From assembly GCA_016703765.1 (NCBI GenBank), contig JADJBL010000013.1, positions 62,001-126,000 of the forward strand: a DNA stretch of 64,000 nt. Reading direction: 5' to 3'. Every line of letters starts with the position of its first letter. Position 1 is the stretch's first letter. The translations under genes were made by a program, and so were the position numbers. This document shows positions 57,361 to 64,000 of the stretch, piece after piece. The notes below the pieces were generated by a model. It was not told where the DNA came from and ran no database searches. It saw only the letters and a list, made by a program, of their open reading frames with translations. The stretch is from Saprospirales bacterium (GTDB lineage: Bacteria; Bacteroidota; Bacteroidia; Chitinophagales; Saprospiraceae).

Positions 57361-60300
57361 ATGAAAAATAACAGAATTACACAAACACCAGCATCCAGGC
57401 TGCTGAAGTGGGTGATGGCGCTGGCGCTGCCGCTGGCGTTCAGCCAGGCCGTCCAGGCCCAGTATGTTGTCTCTGCGTGCGGGAACGCCTACGAGACCAT
57501 CCAGCCTACGGGCACCCTCTTGGCCGGCTCGGCAGGGGATGATTTAGGGATTGCCATTGCCCTTCCCTTTACCTTTAATTTTTATGGTGTCAACCAGACA
57601 ACCGCCACGGTTACTACCAACGGGTTTATGACCTTCCCCGGTACGACCATCGCAGGCGCTCCGTTTACCAACCAGCCTCTCGCTGTTGGGAACAACGGTA
57701 TCTTCCCCTACTGGGATGATTTGAACGGGGCTCCGGGTATCTTCACCCAAACCCTTGGTGTGGCGCCCAACCGCCGTTTCATCATTGAATGGATCAAACC
57801 CTTCTTTGGGGGCGCCGATCAGGTACAATTTGAGGTGATCCTTTTGAAACGACCAATATTATTCAATTCCGGTATTTTGACCTCAACGGCTTAAGCGGGA
57901 ACGGCGCGACCATCGGTATCGCAGGTCCTGCAGGTACGGGCATTTCCCAGCTTGGCTTCAACCAGGCAGGTATTGTAGCAGCTGGCCAGTGCGTCCAGTT
58001 CTTGCTGCCTCCTCCCTGCGCGCTTGTCTGTCCGGCCAACATCACGACGAACAACTCCCCCGGCATTTGCGGCGCTGTTGTCAACTACGTCATCGACCAG
58101 GGTAGCTGTCCTCCGTTCACCCTCAGCCCCAACCTGCCCTCCGGCAGCGTCTTCCCCGTCGGTACGACGGTCCTTACGGCTACCTCCGGATTCGCTTCCT
58201 GCTCGTTCTCCGTCACGGTGAACGATATCGAGCCTCCGACCTTTGCTCCATGTCCCGGCGATGTGGTGGTGAACCTCGACCCGGGCTTCTGCGACGGCTA
58301 TGTAAACTGTACGGTGAAAGCCATCGACAACTGCCCGTATGCGGGTCCGCTGCAATCGATTGTACAGTACAATAGTAGCGCGATTGCTACGAATGGTTCG
58401 CTTTCATGCTATGCCGGGGGTATAACCAGCTTCTGGCGGGTATTTAACCTTTCGGCCTCGGGCATCAGCAGCGACTTTCTGTTGCAAAGTGTGACTACTG
58501 CGGTAGTAAACTCGAACAATACGCCGTTTACGGTACGTGCACACCTGCTTAATGGTCCATTTACCTTAGCCAACCTGACCCTGCTGGGGTCGAGGACTCA
58601 AAACATCACGGGCAACCAGACGTATGTGACCATACCTTTTACGACGCCGATGCAGATTACAGCAGGTTCGACCTTTGTGATCGAATTGCAAGTAAACAGC
58701 GGCCCGATTTTCCCATTTGGTCCTGCAGGGCAGAACCAATCAGGGGAATCTTCACCGACCTATATTTCTACGGCAGCTTGCGGAGTTCCTGCTCCGACTC
58801 CAATGGGGAACTTTGCCGCTCCGGCGTGGATCGGTTTGTTCCACCCGAACGGCAACATCTTCCAGGACGATATTCCGCTGACGAACAACTCGGAGATCGA
58901 CCCGCTGACGGACGAACCGTATGACTGCGGCGATCAATTCCCGATCGGCGTATACGACATGAGCTATACGGCAACCGACGCAGCCGGTCTGACGGCGGAG
59001 TGTAACTTCACCATCACGGTGCTGGAATACCCCAACCCGACCTCTACGCTTGCCTGCAACGACAACGTGCAAATCTCTGTGGACGAGGACGGCTGCTCGG
59101 AAGTGCTTGCCGACCAGATCCTGGAAGGCGGCCCCTATGGCTGCTATGACGACTATATCGTAGAAGTGCTCAACCAGTTCGGTTTCCCGACGGGCAACCA
59201 GGTATGCTGCAACAACGTTGGGCAGACCAAGACGGTACGCGTAACGGATCCGGATACGGGCAACAAGTGCTGGGGCTCGATCACGGTGGAAGACAAACTG
59301 CCGCCGGTCATCGAGTGTGCAGACATCAACGTATCGTGCACCGAAGAGATCCCCGAACTGCCCTCCCCGCAAGTGGACGGTACGTTTGAAGAGGTGATCG
59401 AAGGGTTGAACGACCTGCTGGAAAGCCCGATCGTACTGGAATACTTCTTCGACCTGAGCGGTTACCCGCTGGGCTCGAACGTACTGGACGTAAACGTTCG
59501 TATCAAGCTGATAGACCATACCTGGATTCCGGACTTGAACCTGTTTGTGGAAAACCCTGCCGGACAGGCCGTATCGTTCTTTACGGTAGCGGGCTGCGCA
59601 GGCTTGAACCTGAACGTGGACGCATGGTTTGACGATGAAGGAGCGGGAACGCCCGGTGCGGGCTCTACCTGCCAGTTCTTCGATGCAGCCGGCGCTCCTA
59701 TCCTGCCTTATGTGGCAGGTGTTCAGCAGAACAACGTACTTTCCGCATTGGACGGCACGGAAGGAAGCGGTATCTGGACGGTACGCCTGACGGATGCAGT
59801 TCCGGTTGATGACGGTGTGGTTCAAATCGTGGGTCTGCATGTAGAATTGCCCGACCTGGCGCAGGTTGATCCTTATGACAACTGCGCGGTAGTAGATTTG
59901 AGCTACGTAGAATCCGTTGAGAACGGAGAATGCGACGGCGAAAGCCAGACGATCACGCGCACCTGGACGGCTACGGACCCCAGCGGGAACACGGCCTCTT
60001 GCGTACAGACGATCACTCGCCTGCGTCCGACGCTGGACGATGTAGAACTCCCGGGCAACTACGACGGGATAGATCTTCCGATGCTGGACTGCACGGGTAA
60101 CGACTGGGATCTGAACGGGAACAACTACCCGGATCCGAACGAGACGGGCTGGCCCACGATCACGGGAGTAGCCTTTGTCAACGGCGACATTTGCAACCTG
60201 AGCTCTACGTATACGGACCTGGTCATCGACATCTGCGCGACGAGCTACAAGGTGCTTCGCACCTGGACGATCATCGACTGGTGCACGGGCGAGAAATTGT

Positions 60301-63300
60301 TCTACGACCAGCTGATCAAGGTGTTGGATCAAACAGGCCCGAACGTGGTCTGCCCGACCGGCCCGCTGACGATCAACGTATACCAGGGTAGCTACAACCA
60401 AGGCGGCCCGCACTCTATCTGTGAAGGTTTTGTCGTGATCCCGCCGCTGGTAGTTAACGGCGACGACTGCTCGGGTGTGAACCCCAGCGGATATGTGACC
60501 CAGTTGTGGACGTTTGGCGCAGGCACGCTGCTCCAGTCGATCCCGGGCAACGGCGGAACGTTCCCGAACGTGGAACTCATCGCGGACAACCCGAACAACA
60601 ACAACAATGCACAATACACGGTACGCCACGTATTCACCGACAACTGCGGCAATACGAGCGAGTGCATCTACAACATTACGGTAGTAGACAAGGTGCCGCC
60701 GGTACCTGTATGCGACGAGATCACGGAGTTGGCTCTGACCAACAACGGCGGCTCGGGCGAAGGCTGCAGCTGGCTGACGGCTTCGGTTCTGGACGACGGT
60801 TCGTATGACAACTGCGGAGATGTGTACTTCTACGCAGCGAAAATGAACCCCTTCCTGACTCCTCCGTACTTCTATCAGTACTACCCGCAGCTGGAATTCT
60901 GCTGCTCGGAAGTAGGCGACAACATGGTGATCGTGCTGGTGCTGGATTTCGATCCGACCACGGTCCCGGGCGCCACGCTTCCGGACGGCTCGGTGTTCCT
61001 CTTCCCGGGCAACCCGATCTTCGAAGGCTCGTTCAACACCTGTATGGTGACGGTACAAGTGACCGACAAGATTCCGCCTGTGACGCTGTTCTGCCCGCAG
61101 AACCAGACGATCACCTGCGATACCTACCTGCAGAACTACGCTGCCGGCGTAGCCAATGGCGACTACAGTGTGCTGGATGGCTTCGGTTCGCCGACCTTCT
61201 ACGACAACTGCGAATACGACCTGAACCACAACGTGACGGTGAACCTGAACAACTGTACCGAGGGCACGATCACGCGCTCCTGGACGGCCAGCGATAGCAA
61301 CGGTCAGGCGACTTGCACGCAGACCATCACGGTGACGCATGTATCGAACTGGGTGGTTGAATTCCCCGCAGATTTCACGGGCGAGTGCGTAGACGGCCAA
61401 CTGCCGGATACGGGCGAACCGGAGATCTTCCACGATGAGTGCGAACTGATCGGCGTATCGCATGAAGACCAACTCTTCACGGTCGTACCGGATGCTTGCT
61501 ACAAGATCGTACGGACCTGGACGGTGATCAACTGGTGTATCTATGACGATTTCGGATACGACGCATACAGCGAAGCCGGCAAGGCTGAGTGCAACCTGAA
61601 CGTGGACTGGGATGGCGACGGCGACAAAGACTGCCGCACCTTCCGCGACGGCTGGAACTCTACGGGCAGCCCGGGCACACCGGACGGCTACATCGTATGG
61701 AAGCAGACGATCAAGGTGAACGACAACGAAGATCCCGACTTCACGATCCCGGCCATCGACGGCTGTATCGTGGACACGGACTGCGACACGGACATCACGC
61801 TGCCCTACCCGATCATCACGGACGAATGCTCCCTGTCCTTTGACGTGGACATCACGGGCGACCTGGGAACATTCCTCAACATCACGGGCGACGTAACGGT
61901 GGCCGATGTGGGAGTTGGCGAATACGACGTACACTATGCGGTGACGGACAATTGCGGCAACACGAGCTACCAGACGATCACGGTAGTGGTGGAAGACTGC
62001 AAACTGCCGACCCCGTACTGCAAAAACGGCGTTATCGTCGAGATCATGCAGACCCAAATGATCGAGGTATGGGCTTCCGACCTGGATGCCGGTTCCTTCG
62101 ACAACTGCGGCCCTGTACAACTGAGCTTCTCTCCGGATGTGAACGACATCAGCGTGATCTATACCTGCGACCAACTGGGCCAGCAAGTGGTTCAACTGTG
62201 GGTAACGGATATCTACGGCAACCAGGATTACTGCGAGACCTTCGTGGTGGTACAGGATAACCTCAACCATTGCGCCGGTGGCGTACCGGTGGTTGTTTCC
62301 GGTGACATTTCCACGGAAGATAGCGAAGCGGTAGAAGGCGTAAACGTACAGGTGAACGGTGGTCTGTTTACGGAAGTAACGGACCTGAACGGGGACTTCA
62401 GCTTTGACGCACTTCCGCCGGCGGCGACTACACGGTCACCCCGATGCTGGATGTAGAGGCAAGCAATGGAGTAACGACCTGGGACCTTGTCCTGATCAGC
62501 CGCCACATCCTGGGCATCCAGTTGCTGGACAGCCCGTACAAGATCATCGCAGCCGATGCGAACAAGACCAACAACGTAACGACGCTTGACATGGTGGCTA
62601 TCCGCAAGGTGATCCTCCAGATCGAGCCGAACTTCCCGAACAATACCAGCTGGCGCTTTGTAGACAAGGATTACGTATTCCCCAACGCCGGCAACCCGTT
62701 TGTGGCCCAGTTCCCGGAAGTAATCAACTACAACAACCTGGCCGTAAGCGACCTGTTTGCAGACTTCGTAGCGATCAAGGTGGGTGATGTGAACGGCTCC
62801 GCCGCGACCAACGCCACCGATGGCGCCCAGGATCGTACCTTCAACGGTTCGATGAACATGGACGTACAGGATCGGGAACTCGTAGCAGGCAAGAGCTACA
62901 CGGTAGCTTTCGCAGCCGAGGCGATCGACCTGCTGGGCTACCAGTTCACGCTGAGCTACAACACCCAGGCCGTCGAGGTTGTGGAGGTGGTAGCAGGTGT
63001 GGCTACGGAAGAGCATTTCGGAATGCTGTTGGAAGAAGGCGTGATCACGACGAGCTGGAACGTATCTGAGGCGCGTGCCCTGGCACAAGGCGAGGTACTG
63101 TTCAGCCTGGTGATCAAGGCCACGGCAAATGTGACGCTGAGCGAAGTGTTCGGCGTAAGCTCTGCCTACACGGTAGCCGAGGCATACAATGCGAACAGCG
63201 AGCTGCTGGATGTGAAACTGACGTTCAACGGCATGGAGGCGAACAGCTTCGCCCTGTACCAGAACGTACCCAACCCCTTCAAAGGGGCGACGGTGGTAGG

Positions 63301-63499
63301 CTTCACGCTTCCCGCATCGAGCACGGCCAAACTGACGGTGATGGATATCTCCGGTAAAGTATTGCAGGTAGTGGAAGGCGATTACAGCAAAGGCTACAAC
63401 GAAGTACGCCTGAGCAACATCCCCGCCACCGGCGTGCTGTACTACCAGTTGGATACCCCGACCCACAGCGCAACCCGCAAAATGGTGATACTGAATTAG
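57361..63499 (+). CDS. Large multidomain T9SS surface protein (about 2,046 residues; two frameshifts)
   Basis: The signal peptide is at residues 1-34. An N-terminal beta-rich domain (FTFNFYGVNQTTATVTTNGF, then FPYWDDL) resembles nidogen/NHL-type surface heads. HYR-like modules follow, with an inserted domain (about 58.35-58.8 kb) and a proprotein-convertase P-type domain (about 59.4-59.85 kb, VNVRIKLIDHTWIPDLNLFV and GSGIWTVRLTD). The C-terminal part closely parallels the giant gene: GQLPDTGEPEIFHDECEL, a dockerin-like pair (TLDMVAIRKVILQ and FVAIKVGDVNGSA), a cohesin-like domain and a T9SS type A domain. Frame breaks lie near 57846 and 62417, each consistent with one missing base; with both restored the gene is exactly 2,047 codons. 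Likely surface-exposed and functionally tied to the giant protein. Confidence 0.82.
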
Positions 63500-63562
63500 T
63501 GACGGTGGACGGTGATTGGTGACTGGTGTAAACCAGTCACTATTCACTAGTCACCAGTCACC
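63499..63562. repeat. Inverted repeat of iterated GTGACT words (second family member)
   Basis: The left part GGTGATTGGTGACTGGT (63511-63527) and right part ACCAGTCAC with CACTAGTCACCAGTCACC (63532-63562) form a stem directly after the large gene stop. It uses the same words as 17239-17344. Confidence 0.7.
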
Positions 63563-63594
63563 AGAATAAAGACTTAAATCGGTTTTTGGGATAT

Positions 63595-63629
63595 GCCCCT
63601 CTCTGCTTCGGCAGGGAGGGGCTTTTTTT
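63595..63629. terminator. Terminator between convergent genes
   Basis: GCCCCTCTCTGC TTCG GCAGGGAGGGGC is a 12-bp stem (one wobble) with a UUCG-type tetraloop and T7 on the plus strand. It ends just before the stop of the minus-strand peroxidase gene. Confidence 0.85.
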
Positions 63630-63630
63630 A

Positions 63631-64000
63631 TTACTGAAGGGCAGAAGCGGGAACTTCACCGGTGAGAGCCTCCAGAAATGCCTTGATATCGTTCACTTCA
63701 AGAGAGGAAAGTTCCATGCCCAATTGGGCTTTGGCCATGATGGCGATGGCATGTTCGAGGGTTTCTACACTGCCGTCGTGAAAATAGGGCGCTGTTTTGG
63801 CCACATTGCGAAGGGAAGGAACCTTAAAAACATACTTGTCGGCCGGATCTTTTGTGAGTTGGAACAAGCCCTCGTCCCGGTTTTTACCCTGAGTGTATTC
63901 CCAATAATCCCTCACGAGGCCGAATTTCTGGAAAATATTCCCTCCAAGGGTGTTGCCGCTATGGCACTTGATGCAACTGAGATCCACAAACAGGGAAAGG
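63631..64000 (-). CDS. Diheme cytochrome c peroxidase family, C-terminal part (5' end outside window)
   Basis: The frame is open from the window edge to a stop at 63631 and encodes the last 123 or so residues. It contains the second heme motif CIKCH, FKVPSLRNVAKTAPYFHDGSVETLEHAI (the conserved post-heme segment) and a terminal DIKAFLEALTGE helix, as in bacterial cytochrome c peroxidase / MauG proteins. It is more like classical CcpA peroxidases (LGGNIFQKFG, KNRDEGLF) than the two enzymes at 15-17 kb. The N-terminal heme domain is not visible. Confidence 0.85.
   Translation of the reverse strand, partial: LSLFVDLSCIKCHSGNTLGGNIFQKFGLVRDYWEYTQGKNRDEGLFQLTKDPADKYVFKVPSLRNVAKTAPYFHDGSVETLEHAIAIMAKAQLGMELSSLEVNDIKAFLEALTGEVPASALQ

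Noticed and set aside
58752..62270. Open frame of about 1,170 codons on the minus strand
   Set aside because: Antisense shadow of the second giant gene; Arg/Val/His-rich composition with no domain features.
54425..63499. Cellulosome-type scaffold
   Set aside because: Dockerin- and cohesin-like modules are present, but there is no carbohydrate-binding or glycoside hydrolase domain in the window.

Overview
The window reads as one chromosomal segment of a Bacteroidota bacterium, most likely of the Saprospiria (Lewinella/Haliscomenobacter-type). The supporting evidence is type IX secretion (T9SS) C-terminal sorting domains, giant GEVED/SdrD_B/HYR surface proteins, a beta-propeller sensor kinase with a LytTR regulator, MbnP/diheme-peroxidase pairs, and promoters of the Bacteroidota TTTG / TAnnTTTG type. 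The taxonomic placement is inference from gene content. No rRNA, tRNA, CRISPR array or transposase was seen.

Layout. 1-2.45 kb: a partial secreted agmatine/peptidyl-arginine deiminase-family gene, a TerC-family membrane protein and a membrane-anchored methyltransferase-like protein. 2.47-11.28 kb, minus strand: a surface-polysaccharide cluster (flippase and three glycosyltransferases) interrupted by a two-gene module, a caspase/CHAT-like protease with a C-terminal SH3-like segment overlapping a WD40-like protein. 11.35-17.2 kb, plus strand: apbE, a DEDDh exonuclease, two MbnP-family lipoproteins and two MauG/MbnH-type diheme peroxidases. 17.2-21.1 kb: a candidate small-RNA region, a zinc-ribbon protein, an FG-GAP T9SS protein and a Uma2 nuclease. 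21.1-29.9 kb, minus strand: a TetR-controlled efflux operon (TetR, TolC, HlyD, two ABC ATPases, two ABC permeases, then a further ATPase/permease pair) resembling the cecR-ybhGFSR arrangement with the YbhF double ATPase split in two. 30.05-34.0 kb: a propeller histidine kinase and a LytTR response regulator.

34.0-63.5 kb is dominated by two giant T9SS surface proteins: one gene of about 21.5 kb (about 7,170 residues) behind a roughly 1 kb hairpin-rich leader, and a second of about 6.1 kb (about 2,046 residues). They share the same C-terminal end: HYR-like modules, a dockerin-like module, a cohesin-like module and a T9SS sorting domain. The window closes with the 3' part of another diheme peroxidase on the minus strand.

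Reading frames are interrupted by single-base indels in six genes (WD40-like, protease, FG-GAP, histidine kinase and both giants). Many sit in short homopolymers, and in the giant gene several sit in near-identical repeats. Sequencing or assembly error is therefore the simplest explanation, although real decay of the protease gene (about eight breaks in 2.65 kb) cannot be excluded. Coordinates for these genes span the whole reconstructed gene.
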